Positions 49,060-62,360 of a DNA stretch of 64,000 nucleotides are shown piece by piece. Under the pieces are notes generated by a model that saw only the letters and a program-made list of their open reading frames with translations, was not told the DNA's origin and searched no databases. The position numbers were made by a program, and so were the translations under genes. This DNA is from Tragulus kanchil. Taxonomy: Eukaryota > Chordata > Mammalia > Artiodactyla > Tragulidae. Position 1 is the first letter of the stretch. Each line of letters begins with the position of its first letter. The stretch covers positions 253,453,330 through 253,517,329 of the forward strand of contig JAIOJX010000026.1 of the NCBI GenBank assembly GCA_022376925.1. The letters are read 5' to 3'.

Positions 49060-49899
49060 CAGTTGTCACAGAGTTGCTGGTTGGGTTGGTGACAGGTTAG
49101 GTAGGAACTCTGCTGGGCATTGGGGTGGGCTTGGGAAAGGGAAGCGTTCAGTAAAAACAAAGATGTGGTTCAAATTTCTCCACACAGTGAAGAGGAGGAA
49201 GCCTGGGCTCCCCTCTCAGCTTCAGAATGCCCAGATGTACCACCTCCACTTGCAAATGCCCCCACACCCTGTCCTGCCACCCTCTCAAGTGCTGTCAATG
49301 ATTGAGGAGAAGAAGATCCAGAAACAGAATGTGCCACACCACATAGAAGCTATTCTCTGGGCTAGAAGAACTGAGACTTGGAGAGACCCATGAGAGCCAT
49401 TGGCCAGCCAGGAGTGGAGGAGAATTGCTAAGGCTGAGGAGTGGGAGTTAGTAGGATCTGGGGTGGAGGGTGGGTGGGTGAAGCCTGGGACAGGAACAGC
49501 CTGACCTGTTCCACAGGTGCCCTGGGTGTCCATGGAAACCACAGAACAACACCCGAGGCACTGGGGCTCCCTAACAAGGAATGGCATCCTTGCTTAGTCA
49601 AGCCCCATGCCTTTCTTTCAAGAGAAAGGAGGGAAGCTCCTTTGCAGTGTTCACAGCTGGAGAGCCAACAGAGCTCCATATGGGACTTCACAGCAGTTAT
49701 ACCTGGACCCTCACTTTCCCCCTCCTGTGAGGGCTAGTCCTCCCCCACTAAGGGTCCTTATCCTCTGTGCTGATCTTGCCCAATACTCCACTCTCATCCA
49801 CTGGACTCTTGTTCCTACGTTTTGTTTTTGTTCTGTTTCCGAAATCTCAAGAACAGGTATTCTTTGCCTGAAAGACAGTTATTTCATCTAATCTTAGGG
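49060..49899. other. Unique non-coding sequence, nothing recognised
   Basis: Overlapping ORFs of 61-100 codons on both strands lack recognisable domains. No named repeat is visible. Confidence 0.45.
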
Positions 49900-50290
49900 T
49901 CAGTGATGACCACTTTGAGAACACTGTGGAACTATCCTATAGTGGAGGCTAGACATAACCCCACGATCCAGCCACGCCACTCCTGAGCATACACTCTTGA
50001 GAAATACAGGCACAGAGACAGTGAGTATTTTCATCATAGCACGTTCAGTATAGCCAAGAGTTCCCATGTCTACCTATTTTTTTTAAAATAAAAGACACTC
50101 TTTAGTATATTTATACAATGAAACACTATGCAATAAAAAATACAGTTATACACAAATGCATGATTAGTCTTTTGAGTTATAATAATAATACGGAGTGTCA
50201 GATACAACAAAATACTGAAGGTACAATTTCATTTATATAAAATTCAAATACAGACTAAACTCTACATTTTAGGGAAGCATATTTAGGTAG
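49900..50290 (+). mobile_element. Old L1-like LINE 3-prime fragment
   Basis: GAACACTGTGGAACTATCC, CGCCACTCCTGAGCATACAC, GTATAGCCAAGAGTTCCCAT and ATACAATGAAACACTATGCA follow the sense L1 ORF2 end. The 3-prime part is repeated from 51338 by duplication 18. Confidence 0.6.
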
Positions 50291-50340
50291 TATCATAAAG
50301 AAAAGCAAGGACATGAATAATACAGTCTGTGTAGTGTAGT

Positions 50341-50543
50341 GGGCTTCCCAGGTGGCTCAGTGGTAAAGAAACCCCTTGCCAATGCAGTAGATGTGGGTTC
50401 TACTCCTGGTTTAAGAAGATCCCCTGTAGGAAGAAATGGCAACCTAGTCCAGTATTCTGCCTGGGAAATCCCATGGACAGAGGAGTCTGGTGGACCACAG
50501 ACCATGGGGTTGCAAAGAGTCAGACACAATTTAGGACTAAATA
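50341..50543 (+). mobile_element. Bov-tA SINE (copy at 51510-51712)
   Basis: GGGCTTCCCAGGTGGCTCAG, GAAGATCCCCTGTAGGAAG, TCCCATGGACAGAGGAGTCT and AGAGTCAGACACAATTTAGG are present. Confidence 0.92.
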
Positions 50544-51509
50544 ACAACCCATGTTACCTACTGTGCTGAAGGAGGGGTTGATGACTGTCTAGAGGTACCA
50601 TGGGGGGGAGGGGTATAAGGTGCTAATTTTGCTCTGTGAATTTGAGACGTATATCTATGGCTTATACACTTTTTTAAGCTTACTTCACAGTTGTAAAAAA
50701 GTTCAAAAGAACGCAGTTATTTATTGCCTCGTTATTCTCAGGGAATCTAGGTACTGAGTTGAATCTTAAAGGAGAAATAGAAGTTATCCGGGTTGGGGAG
50801 GCCACCCTAGGAGTGAGACAAGAAAGGGTAAAGATGCAAGAGTACAGAACACTTCTGAGATTTTAAAGTTCAAGTTGGAGGATGACTGGAAGTGAGGCCC
50901 CTGAGCCAGTGGAAATAAGGTCTTGAGAGAGGCAGCCATTTAGACTTAGTGGGCTGTAGAAGAATCTCAAGCAAAAGAATGAAATTTTAAGAAGAGGAGG
51001 CCTGTCAGCAGTGATGATGCAGGCACGATCATTCCGATCAGAACTGAGAGTCCTCTGACTCCTGTCCTGCTGAGATCAACCAGTGCAGGGGAGAGCCGGG
51101 GCAGACCCCAGACCACAGGAGGAGGGGGTGGGCCTGGAGACGGGGGGTGGAGCTATCACCCTGGCTGATGCTGCAGGAAGGGCCAGTTGGAGGAAAAGAA
51201 CGAGGAGATGGTTTAGATTGGTGAATTCACTCTTTCTCCATGACCTTACAGGGTGGTAGCTCTTTTCATTCTCAAAAACTCCAAAGTATTTATTTCAGAG
51301 ACTTAGGAATTAACACATGGGTAATGAGATGGTTCATCAGTTATACACAAATAATAATACGGAGTGTCAGATACAACAAAATACTGAAGGTACAATTTCA
51401 TTTATATAAAATTCAAATACAGACTAAACTCTACATTTTAGGGAAGCATATTTAGGTAGTATCATAAAGAAAAGCAAGGACATGAATAATACAGTCTGTG
51501 TAGTGTAGT

Positions 51510-51712
51510 GGGCTTCCCAGGTGGCTCAGTGGTAAAGAAACCCCTTGCCAATGCAGTAGATGTGGGTTCTACTCCTGGTTTAAGAAGATCCCCTGTAGGA
51601 AGAAATGGCAACCTAGTCCAGTATTCTGCCTGGGAAATCCCATGGACAGAGGAGTCTGGTGGACCACAGACCATGGGGTTGCAAAGAGTCAGACACAATT
51701 TAGGACTAAATA
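51510..51712 (+). mobile_element. Bov-tA SINE (second copy through duplication 18)
   Basis: Identical by eye to 50341-50543 at the same unit position. Confidence 0.9.
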
Positions 51713-52507
51713 ACAACCCATGTTACCTACTGTGCTGAAGGAGGGGTTGATGACTGTCTAGAGGTACCATGGGGGGGAGGGGTATAAGGTGCTAATTTTG
51801 CTCTGTGAATTTGAGACGTATATCTATGGCTTATACACTTTTTTAAGCTTACTTCACAGTTGTAAAAAAGTTCAAAAGAACGCAGTTATTTATTGCCTCG
51901 TTATTCTCAGGGAATCTAGGTACTGAGTTGAATCTTAAAGGAGAAATAGAAGTTATCCGGGTTGGGGAGGCCACCCTAGGAGTGAGACAAGAAAGGGTAA
52001 AGATGCAAGAGTACAGAACACTTCTGAGATTTTAAAGTTCAAGTTGGAGGATGACTGGAAGTGAGGCCCCTGAGCCAGTGGAAATAAGGTCTTGAGAGAG
52101 GCAGCCATTTAGACTTAGTGGGCTGTAGAAGAATCTCAAGCAAAAGAATGAAATTTTAAGAAGAGGAGGCCTGTCAGCAGTGATGATGCAGGCACGATCA
52201 TTCCGATCAGAACTGAGAGTCCTCTGACTCCTGTCCTGCTGAGATCAACCAGTGCAGGGGAGAGCCGGGGCAGACCCCAGACCACAGGAGGAGGGGGTGG
52301 GCCTGGAGACGGGAGGTGGAGCTATCACCCTGGCTGATGCTGCAGGAAGGGCCAGTTGGAGGAAAAGAACGAGGAGATGGTTTAGATTGGTGAATTCACT
52401 CTTTCTCCATGACCTTACAGGGTGGTAGCTCTTTTCATTCTCAAAAACTCCAAAGTATTTATTTCAGAGACTTAGGAATTAACACATGGGTAATGAGATG
52501 GTTCATC

Positions 52508-52752
52508 TTGGTACAAAATTATCCCACAGTATGCATGGTGACAGTCGGACTAGAGTTGCTTGTGAGGCACTGGGAAAATCCTGGGGAAATCAGGGGGCTT
52601 CTGCACTGGAGTGTCTGGAGGATGGTGGACTTGGGGCCTCAGAGGTGGCCACTCAGTGTGGGCATCTAGAAGCATTTGTTTCCCTAATTTACTACACACC
52701 AAATTTGGTGGCCGAGAATTTGTGAGAGACCAGTGTGTTTACCTGGCCCTTG
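52508..52752. other. Unique spacer, nothing recognised
   Basis: ORFs of 79-86 codons extend in from duplication 18 and have no recognisable domain. Confidence 0.4.
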
Positions 52753-52899
52753 GGGAATGGCTTTGGGAGGTCAGTGATATTCATCATTGAAGTCCATCTT
52801 ATCTTTCCTTTTCTCCTCCAGTCAAACTGTCTATTATCGGTTTTCCTACCTAGGACCCTTTCTTTTTAAAATTTATTTTCTGGTTGGTAGATCATTATG

Positions 52900-52985
52900 A
52901 TTTTTAAAATTAATAATTTTAATTGAAGAACAACTGTCTTACAATATTGTGTTGGTTTCTGTCACTACCAACCCTATGATATCAT
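52900..52985 (-). mobile_element. L1 3-prime-end-like fragment, antisense (copy at about 53966-54053)
   Basis: TTTTAATTGAAGAACAACTG and CTTACAATATTGTGTTGGTT resemble the reverse complement of the ruminant L1 terminus. Confidence 0.4.
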
Positions 52986-53568
52986 GACATCCTTCCTTCT
53001 TTTCTGCCCTCATGTCTCTTTTTTGTCTCCTTTTTGGGTTTTCCACCTCCACACCATTCCTGGTCTTCAACTTTCTGTTTCAGACCTTCTTACCAAATTC
53101 CATATGACAGTAGGAGGAAAGGAGACATCATGGGGCAAATATAAGGCGTCACAAAGGCTCCCGTCTTCTGGAGAATACTCGCCTTCAATGGCAGAATGAC
53201 ACCACCTGTCCCCTGGCTATGGTTCTGTTTCTCTCTGGGCAGAGTAGGTGGAGACCCAACTTTCTCACCACCGAGGACTCCCAGACAGAGGGAGGTGTGA
53301 ACACCCGAGTAGGAGAGCAAGGCTGAGGCACCTGTCTGGCCGAGGGGGTGTCAGAGATGGGAGGCTGGTCACAGATGGGGGATCTGATCAGATGAGTAGA
53401 TGTATTAAGGATGTTGGGAACCAGGTTCCTTGATGTCAGAAGAGAGAGTGATGACTAAGGAACATGAATGCTGTTGTGTTGGATTAGGCTTGGAGGTCTG
53501 GATGTACAGACATATGTTTTTCAAAATGTAAGGATCACAGAGTAAATGTGGATGTAAATCTGTGTATT

Positions 53569-53570
<2 letters not shown>

Positions 53571-53606
<36 letters not shown>
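53571..53606. repeat. (AC)18 microsatellite; (AC)17 in the copy at 54639-54672
   Basis: Pure AC runs that differ by one unit between the duplicate copies. Confidence 0.92.
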
Positions 53607-53608
<2 letters not shown>

Positions 53609-54636
53609 CTTAACCATATTCACTGACAGGGCTGGAGACCAGTGACACGTCAGTAGCAAAGAGAACATCCAGTCTCCAAATCTTACCTTTCAAACACCAT
53701 TCTCTGCTAACAGGAACTGGCAGTTTGGAGAGATGGCTGAATCCAGGGCTTGGGTCAGGGAACGTTCAAGGTGAACTTGGCACATCTGGTGAGGCCAGCA
53801 AGCAAGAGTGTTGAAGAGTCATGGGAATGGCTTTGGGAGGTCAGTGATTCATCATTGAAGTCCATCTTATCTTTCCTTTTCTCCTCCAGTCAAACTGTCT
53901 ATTATCGGTTTTCCTACCTAGGACCCTTTCTTTTTAAAATTTATTTTCTGGTTGGTAGATCATTATGATTTTTAAAATTAATAATTTTAATTGAAGAACA
54001 ACTGTCTTACAATATTGTGTTGGTTTCTGTCACTACCAACCCTATGATATCATGACATCCTTCCTTCTTTTCTGCCCTCATGTCTCTTTTTTGTCTCCTT
54101 TTTGGGTTTTCCACCTCCACACCATTCCTGGTCTTCAACTTTCTGTTTCAGACCTTCTTACCAAATTCCATATGACAGTAGGAGGAAAGGAGACATCATG
54201 GGGCAAATATAAGGCGTCACAAAGGCTCCCGTCTTCTGGAGAATACTCGCCTTCAATGGCAGAATGACACCACCTGTCCCCTGGCTATGGTTCTGTTTCT
54301 CTCTGGGCAGAGTAGGTGGAGACCCAACTTTCTCACCACCGAGGACTCCCAGACAGAGGGAGGTGTGAACACCCGAGTAGGAGAGCAAGGCTGAGGCACC
54401 TGTCTGGCCGAGGGGGTGTCAGAGATGGGAGGCTGGTCACAGATGGGGGATCTGATCAGATGAGTAGATGTATTAAGGATGTTGGGAACCAGGTTCCTTG
54501 ATGTCAGAAGAGAGAGTGATGACTAAGGAACATGAATGCTGTTGTGTTGGATTAGGCTTGGAGGTCTGGATGTACAGACATATGTTTTTCAAAATGTAAG
54601 GATCACAGAGTAAATGTGGATGTAAATCTGTGTATT

Positions 54637-54674
<38 letters not shown>

Positions 54675-54898
54675 CTTAACCATATTCACTGACAGGGCTG
54701 GAGACCAGTGACACGTCAGTAGCAAAGAGAACATCCAGTCTCCAAATCTTACCTTTCAAACACCATTCTCTGCTAACAGGAACTGGCAGTTTGGAGAGAT
54801 GGCTGAATCCAGGGCTTGGGTCAGGGAACGTTCAAGGTGAACTTGGCACATCTGGTGAGGCCAGCAAGCAAGAAAGTGCTTGAAGAGTCATGGGAATG

Positions 54899-55619
54899 TA
54901 TCCTTGAAAACACAGAAGCTGGCTTGCAGGAGTTCCCACTCACTGAGTTAGGGACAATTTGAGTATCAAAACAAATAATGATTGTAATGGGTTAGAACCC
55001 ACTGAACAAAAAGGAAGCTTTGAGTCCATACTTACAGAAATAAGTCAATGAATAAATTCAAGTTTGAGAACGTTCAGCATATTGACATGTTTCAAAACAT
55101 CTCACAAATTACTTATAAATTGCAAAGTGGGAAAGAGAAACTTTACAGGGGTGAAGCCTGGCAGATACCACCTTAATTGAGTGATCAAAGGGAACATCAT
55201 TGATAATGAGAAAAATTCAAATCACCCACCTCCTGGTAGGATGCAGCGAGAACACAGCTCCAACTTGGTGATATTCCTGCCAAAGAGGAAGAACCACACA
55301 GAAACATCAAACAAGTCACTCTGAGGACACTCTGCAAATGAACTGGCCTAGAATCCTCAATTGTGTCCAAGTCACAAAAGTAAACTACACACTGAAGATA
55401 TATTTCATACTGAAGGAAACTAAAGGAACACAGACAACTAAAGGCAATGTATGATCTTGAACTGGGTCTTTTTAAAACAAAGGCATTACTGGGATAGTGA
55501 TGTATCAGCAAGACTTCCCTTTTTTTGATGGTTGTGTTGTGATTATGCAGGAGAATGTCCTTGTACGTCACTGAGGTCGTGGAGCAATGGGTTGATAATT
55601 TGCCTTTTTTTTTTTTTTC
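54899..55619. other. Intergenic sequence, possibly old repeat
   Basis: The part at 55370-55560 (CTACACACTGAAGATATATT, GGAAACTAAAGGAACACAG, GATTATGCAGGAGAATGTCC) resembles an ancient dispersed repeat of uncertain family. A 124-codon minus-strand ORF at 55197-55571 overlaps it and is not supported as a gene. Confidence 0.45.
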
Positions 55620-55938
55620 CTAGTATTTTTAAAATTTATTTTTGGTTGTACTGAGTCTTTGTTGCTCTGGTGGGGTTTTTCTAGTTGTGATGAGCTGAGG
55701 CTACACGTCAGCTGCGGTGCACAGGCTTCTCATTGCAGCGGCTTCTCTTGTTGCAGAGCATGGGCTCTAGGGAGCATGGTAATTGTCGCTCGTGGGCTCA
55801 GTAGTTGTGATGCTTGGGGGCTTAGTTGCTCCGCAGCGTGTGAGAGCTTCCTGGATCAGGGATCGAACCTGTGCCTCCTGCATTGGTGGGGTGGTGGTGG
55901 GGGACCATTCTTTACCACTGAGCCACCAGAGAAGCCCT
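55620..55938 (-). mobile_element. CHR-type tRNA-Glu SINE, antisense, long form
   Basis: A reversed T-rich tail, then GCTTCTCATTGCAGCGGCTT, CTTAGTTGCTCCGCAGCGTG, CTGGATCAGGGATCGAACC and ACTGAGCCACCAGAGAAGCC. A GGGGTGGTGGTGGGGG stretch interrupts the head. Confidence 0.87.
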
Positions 55939-56302
55939 GATAATTTGTTCTCGAATAAATCGGGATACAAGATTTTGGTATATTGTACTCGCAATTTTTG
56001 TGTTTCAAAAAAACTTTTTTTTTTAAATTAAGAAACACATTCAATGGCACCACCATTTCAGGGTAAAACAGAAAGATGTTATACGGTAAACACAAAATTC
56101 CCACTGAGAAAACATGAAAGATTTGAGTTCCTGGTGGGCACATAGGGCTGTGCTTCAACAGCCTGAGTTACTCATGCTCCCTCCTCAGCGCTCAAGGATC
56201 CTTTGATGACAGCCTAGAGAAGCAGTATTATTTTGAGTCTTTGGAAAGCTGCACTATTAGGTAATGGAAAGTGCCACGATCTTGCTTCCCGATTCTCACG
56301 CC
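55939..56302. other. Unique sequence, nothing recognised
   Basis: AT-rich at first, with a T-run near 56019. No ORF or repeat can be supported. Confidence 0.4.
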
Positions 56303-58593
56303 TTGCCACTGAGGAGCAAGTATCTGCCCAAACCAGCCCACCCAGCCACTCCCCTGCCCCCAGCGGCTGTCTCCGATGGAAGGAAGACACAGGGATGGAG
56401 CCTCAGGCGTCCCTGGGACTGCTCACTGAGAGGCAGGATGACTTGGGGCTGGCACGTTTTTTTCCTTTGAGGGGCTGAATGTGGAAGTGAAGGAGCACTT
56501 GGAAGGTTTCTGCTACTGCAGAGCAGAGTTTTGTCCTTCAGAAGCAGTGCAGTGGGCATGGTGAGAGAGGTGAAGTACATGTGCAAGAACCTTTGAGGAG
56601 AGACTTAACAGAGGACCTTCATTACAAGTTGATAGACTGTTGAGTCACTTCTGTGGAGTGGTGATTTGGGAGGCTGCCCTTTGCTTTCATTGAGAGACCC
56701 TACCTGAAACTATGTTGGGCAAGTGTGATGGTTTTGGCACAGAAAGGTGGCAGAAGAAACTACCCAGTGCTTCTTGCAGGAGTCCCTAGCTAAATCTAGT
56801 AAATAGTAAGTTTTCCTAGAGGATCTGGTAGTCTTGGCTCTCTTTGACAGTAAGAGATATAGATGTGTGTACCTTTCTTCCTTTTTACCTTGGCTGCCAG
56901 GAAACTCAAAATAATTGAGGTTCAACTATAGCAATGACAGAGGCCTTTTGACTCACAGAGCTACATTTTGTGCTTCCCTTATCTCTTTTCCCTGTTCACG
57001 TCTCAAGTCCTAAGTTTTATATTGGTTTTGTTGTGTCTCTGGTGAGTTGCTTTAAACCTTTATGAAAATAAAGATTTGTAAAACAAGAGACAGAAGAATC
57101 ACTGAGAGTGAAAGTTGAAGGAGACCAAATCTTCTCTACAAAACTGAATTAAACATTAGGAAGAAAATCATGCACATAATAAGAACAGAATAAGTTCCTT
57201 TGGTATTTCTTAAGAGAAGAGGCAAGGAGGCCAGGAATAATACACTTATTATTCCTGCATATGTCAAAGCAATGTGTAACAAAGTGGATATGACTGCTGG
57301 CTAGACATCTGTCAAGAAAGCAATAGATATGAGCTCTCAAGACAACAGTGGAGGTGGGAGGGACCATCAGAAAATTACACAAGTGTTTGCAAATCCAATC
57401 TGGTACGTGCAGAGTATTTGACTGAGGTAGTAAAGAAGATGACACTGTTGCCACTGAGGAGCAAGTATCTGCCCAAACCAGCCCACCCAGCCACTCCCCT
57501 GCCCCCAGCGGCTGTCTCCGATGGAAGGAAGACACAGGGATGGAGCCTCAGGCGTCCCTGGGACTGCTCACTGAGAGGCAGGATGACTTGGGGCTGGCAC
57601 GTTTTTTTCCTTTGAGGGGCTGAATGTGGAAGTGAAGGAGCACTTGGAAGGTTTCTGCTACTGCAGAGCAGAGTTTTGTCCTTCAGAAGCAGTGCAGTGG
57701 GCATGGTGAGAGAGGTGAAGTACATGTGCAAGAACCTTTGAGGAGAGACTTAACAGAGGACCTTCATTACAAGTTGATAGACTGTTGAGTCACTTCTGTG
57801 GAGTGGTGATTTGGGAGGCTGCCCTTTGCTTTCATTGAGAGACCCTACCTGAAACTATGTTGGGCAAGTGTGATGGTTTTGGCACAGAAAGGTGGCAGAA
57901 GAAACTACCCAGTGCTTCTTGCAGGAGTCCCTAGCTAAATCTAGTAAATAGTAAGTTTTCCTAGAGGATCTGGTAGTCTTGGCTCTCTTTGACAGTAAGA
58001 GATATAGATGTGTGTACCTTTCTTCCTTTTTACCTTGGCTGCCAGGAAACTCAAAATAATTGAGGTTCAACTATAGCAATGACAGAGGCCTTTTGACTCA
58101 CAGAGCTACATTTTGTGCTTCCCTTATCTCTTTTCCCTGTTCACGTCTCAAGTCCTAAGTTTTATATTGGTTTTGTTGTGTCTCTGGTGAGTTGCTTTAA
58201 ACCTTTATGAAAATAAAGATTTGTAAAACAAGAGACAGAAGAATCACTGAGAGTGAAAGTTGAAGGAGACCAAATCTTCTCTACAAAACTGAATTAAACA
58301 TTAGGAAGAAAATCATGCACATAATAAGAACAGAATAAGTTCCTTTGGTATTTCTTAAGAGAAGAGGCAAGGAGGCCAGGAATAATACACTTATTATTCC
58401 TGCATATGTCAAAGCAATGTGTAACAAAGTGGATATGACTGCTGGCTAGACATCTGTCAAGAAAGCAATAGATATGAGCTCTCAAGACAACAGTGGAGGT
58501 GGGAGGGACCATCAGAAAATTACACAAGTGTTTGCAAATCCAATCTGGTACGTGCAGAGTATTTGACTGAGGTAGTAAAAGAAGATGACACTG
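56303..58593. repeat. Direct duplication 20, unit about 1.145 kb
   Basis: Copies are 56303-57447 and 57448-58593 and abut exactly. The only difference seen is an A-run (GTAAAGAAG versus GTAAAAGAAG) at the end. Doubled ORFs such as 56710 and 57855 (71 codons, minus) are duplicates. Confidence 0.96.
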
Positions 58594-58902
58594 TTAGGAA
58601 ATATATTACACTTAATTGTTTATCATAAAACAAAACAAGATGATGCTTTTCTGTTACATATCCCAAGATTTTCAGAGCAGGAGGGACGGAAAAAGCCAAC
58701 CCTTTGGACATGTGCTCCAGGTCTCACTCTACAAGGGCAGAGGTACAAAAGCCTTCGTTTGTCTGCCTGATAATTTCACCTGTCAGAATGCAGAGGAACC
58801 AGTGAGGAAAACATTTACTTTGGAATAAATTCTGATCAGTGAAAAAGAAACTCACTGGTTGGTAACATGAAAACAACAAGAATCTCAGGAGAGCTTGTTT
58901 AT
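58594..58902. other. Unique sequence, nothing recognised
   Basis: Two 60-70-codon + strand ORFs overlap in different frames. Nothing is recognisable. Confidence 0.4.
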
Positions 58903-61241
58903 GTGCTCTTGGCCCCTCACGGAACTCCCAAAGCTCTTTATTTAGATCACACTTTTGTTACTTCTTGAAATAGTGTCACCCATATACTGTCTCCCCAGAA
59001 GTGTGTCCCATGGGGACTGGGACCACATCATGTCATCTTTGTGTCTTCTGATGTCTGGTGCAGTATCTTTAAAAGGCAAGAAATTAACCAAATGCACAGA
59101 ATTGGAATATAATGAACATAGCTATTTGCATGACTTCAGGATGACCTGACAACATTCTTTCAAAGTTCCCCCCCACCCCGATTATAAAATGATTTTTTTT
59201 TGTAGACAATTAGAAAATTTGGAAAAGAATAAATGAGAAAATACAAACTTTCCATAATCCTTTCATCCACAGCTTAGCACTCTGAAGTACCCCCTTCTTG
59301 ATTTTTATAAATACTGCTTCATAAGTAAGAGCATACTGTATCTATAGTTCTGTGCTTGAGTCTGTTTACCTTACATTCTTTTTTTTAAAAAAACCTTTTC
59401 TTTAAATTATTAATTTGGGCTGTGCTGTGTCTTCATTGCTGCATGGACTTTCCTCTAGTTGCGGCGAGTGAGAGCGACTCTCTGTTGCAGTGCACGGCTT
59501 CTCTTGTGGAGCGCCGGGCCCTAGGGGACGCAGGCTTCAGTAGTTGCAGCGCACAGGCTCAGTTGTTGCGGCATGCAGGCTTAGTTGCTTCTCCGGCATG
59601 TGGAATCTTCGTGGACCAGGGATCAAACCTATGTCCTCTGGATTGGCACGTGGATTTTTATTCACTCTGCCATCAGGGCAGTCCTTCATAGTCTATTTTT
59701 TATGCAATGAAAATGTCATTTAAAAATGGTTACATAATTTTCCATTGTATGTCTTTATAATTCATCATTGTGCCAAAAAAAAAAAAAAAAAAGGAAACAG
59801 GGGTTTTAGTTGGCTGTAACATTTAAAAACTGAGACGTCAAGAAGGAAATCATTTCATCTGCTACAGAAGGATGGGGCTGAGCTGGGGAGCTAGGGGAAA
59901 CTCCAGACTATTCCTGGGGCTGTGGGTTTTATTCTGAGTCACCTGTGATGCATTTGGAGGCTGAGCTGACGGAGCTGAGTTTGGAGCCAGAGCTGCTGAG
60001 GGTGCAAATTTTTAAGAAGGGTGGAGCCAGCAGTTGTCCACACTCGAGGAATGACTTCTTTGAAATAGTGCTCTTGGCCCCTCACGGAACTCCCAAAGCT
60101 CTTTATTTAGATCACACTTTTGTTACTTCTTGAAATAGTGTCACCCATATACTGTCTCCCAGAAGTGTGTCCCATGGGGACTGGGACCACATCATGTCAT
60201 CTTTGTGTCTTCTGATGTCTGGTGCAGTATCTTTAAAAGGCAAGAAATTAACCAAATGCACAGAATTGGAATATAATGAACATAGCTATTTGCATGACTT
60301 CAGGATGACCTGACAACATTCTTTCAAAGTTCCCCCCCACCCCGATTATAAAATGATTTTTTGTAGACAATTAGAAAATTTGGAAAAGAATAAATGAGAA
60401 AATACAAACTTTCCATAATCCTTTCATCCACAGCTTAGCACTCTGAAGTACCCCCTTCTTGATTTTTATAAATACTGCTTCATAAGTAAGAGCATACTGT
60501 ATCTATAGTTCTGTGCTTGAGTCTGTTTACCTTACATTCTTTTTTTTAAAAAAACCTTTTCTTTAAATTATTAATTTGGGCTGTGCTGTGTCTTCATTGC
60601 TGCATGGACTTTCCTCTAGTTGCGGCGAGTGAGAGCGACTCTCTGTTGCAGTGCACGGCTTCTCTTGTGGAGCGCCGGGCCCTAGGGGACGAGGCTTCAG
60701 TAGTTGCAGCGCACAGGCTCAGTTGTTGCGGCATGCAGGCTTAGTTGCTTCTCCGGCATGTGGAATCTTCGTGGACCAGGGATCAAACCTATGTCCTCTG
60801 GATTGGCACGTGGATTTTTATTCACTCTGCCATCAGGGCAGTCCTTCATAGTCTATTTTTTATGCAATGAAAATGTCATTTAAAAATGGTTACATAATTT
60901 TCCATTGTATGTCTTTATAATTCATCATTGTGCCAAAAAAAAAAAAAAAAAGGAAACAGGGGTTTTAGTTGGCTGTAACATTTAAAAACTGAGACGTCAA
61001 GAAGGAAATCATTTCATCTGCTACAGAAGGATGGGGCTGAGCTGGGGAGCTAGGGGAAACTCCAGACTATTCCTGGGGCTGTGGGTTTTATTCTGAGTCA
61101 CCTGTGATGCATTTGGAGGCTGAGCTGACGGAGCTGAGTTTGGAGCCAGAGCTGCTGAGGGTCAGTGAAAGTTACAAGGAGTTGTGTTCAACCCAGAGAA
61201 GGTAGCTGGAGCCAGCAGTTGTCCACACTCGAGGAATGACT
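58903..61241. repeat. Direct duplication 21, unit about 1.15-1.17 kb
   Basis: Copies are 58903-60056 and 60068-61241, with an 11-base spacer. The end of copy 1 (about 60003-60025) is garbled and about 28 bases shorter than the matching part of copy 2 (61163-61210). Poly-T and poly-A runs at 59191/60357 and 59777/60936 also differ in length. Confidence 0.94.
59386..59686 (-). mobile_element. CHR-type tRNA-Glu SINE, antisense (copy at 60546-60845)
   Basis: TTGGGCTGTGCTGTGTCTTC, CTTCTCTTGTGGAGCGCCGG, TTAGTTGCTTCTCCGGCATG, ACCAGGGATCAAACC and CTCTGCCATCAGGGCAGTCC. One base differs between copies (GACGCAGG versus GACGAGG). Confidence 0.87.
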
Positions 61242-61771
61242 GACTTGTCTCATTTTTAAAAAAGATTTAAAAAACAAAGGCCATATATTAAAATAGACTT
61301 CTTTGGATGTACAGCGCTATGATCTTTAGCACAGTTATAGATTTGGGTAACCGCCACCATCAGCATGGGGAACAGTTTCTTCACTTCCCCAAACTCCCAT
61401 GCTATCCTTTCATGGTCACGTCCTCCTTCTGGCCCCATTCACTTCTGGTGATCAATGGTATGTCCTCTGCCACTATGGTTTTGTCTTTTCAGGAATGGGA
61501 ATGATGGACTTATTCTGTGGCATCTCAGTCAGCAGAACTAAGGCTGATAAGTAGAAATTAACAAAGATGCAAACTTGACTTTTTGAGCAAGTCTTGAGAG
61601 CAGTTTCAAAAAGACACAGGATGCTAAGAGAGGTGGGAAGTCCCCCGTCCCTGGAAGCATTCAAGCAGAAGTGGTTTCAGGAATCCAAGAGGGTAGGAGA
61701 CACCTGTCATCTTGTTCTTGATCCATATCCTATGTAAATGAGCAGTGCAATAAACTAGATCAAATCTCAGT

Positions 61772-61795
61772 CACACACACACACACACACACACA
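61772..61795. repeat. (CA)12 microsatellite (copy at 62878-62901)
   Basis: Pure CA run with equal length in both copies of duplication 22. Confidence 0.9.
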
Positions 61796-62039
61796 AAGAA
61801 TAGCATTAAAATTTGTATTTAATCCAAAGCCACCTGGTTTCAATTTTGAGGAGCCCAGAGACCTGCCAGCACTTTCTTACGCTTGGAGTCATGAGGTCTG
61901 GCAAGGTTTTTGGCTTCCTCTCTGACTCCAGCTTCTTTCAGCCTTAAAAATCACTTGTTACTAGTGTGAGCAACAGTGTTCTCAGAAGGGAGCTGCCAGC
62001 ATGGGGCGGTGCTCTTAAAATTAACTTCCAGTTCAAGAA

Positions 62040-62360
62040 CCCTGTAATCCCCAGCGGTGTGCGCGCCTCTATTTCCACCAGCTTCATCCCTCGAGGTCGC
62101 GGTCTCCTGCCTTGGGAGCTCACAGCTGCAGGTGAAGAACGACAAAACCCTCCCTCTAGTGGCTCAAGTGGGAACACCCCTGGGCCCTGCAAAGACCCAG
62201 AGCATTAAGACGGGAGACACCCCGGAGCCATTCCACGGAGCTGAAATTCCATTGCCTCGCTGAGGTCACCCACAGGAAGGGTGGGCGCATGGCACCGCCC
62301 CGCAGCCGAGTCTAGAACGGCGCGCTGGACCCTGTGGGCGTCACTGGCCTGCGGATGTAC
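62040..62360. promoter_or_regulatory. Modestly CpG-rich block (copy at 63146-63466)
   Basis: About 18 CpG dinucleotides occur in 320 bases (GTGTGCGCGCC, CTCGAGGTCGCGG, CACCGCCCCGCAGCCGAG, ACGGCGCGCTGG), well above the rest of the window. It could be the edge of a CpG island or an exon, but I see no start site or splice structure. A weak reverse-strand CTCF-like string (CCCTCTAGTGGC) lies at about 62152. Confidence 0.3.

Larger units (their letters stand above)
50143..52507. repeat. Direct duplication 18, unit about 1.17 kb
   Basis: Copies are 50143-51337 and 51338-52507, offset 1169 for most of the length. Near its start copy 2 has lost about 26 bases present at 50158-50183. One G-run substitution is seen (ACGGGGGGTGG versus ACGGGAGGTGG). 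Confidence 0.94.
52753..54898. repeat. Direct duplication 19, unit about 1.07 kb
   Basis: Copies are 52753-53820 and 53821-54890. Differences are GTGATATTC versus GTGATTC near the start of copy 2, the AC repeat length, and CAAGAGTGTTG versus CAAGAAAGTGCTTG at the end of copy 1. That places the errors at the junction-proximal ends. Confidence 0.95.
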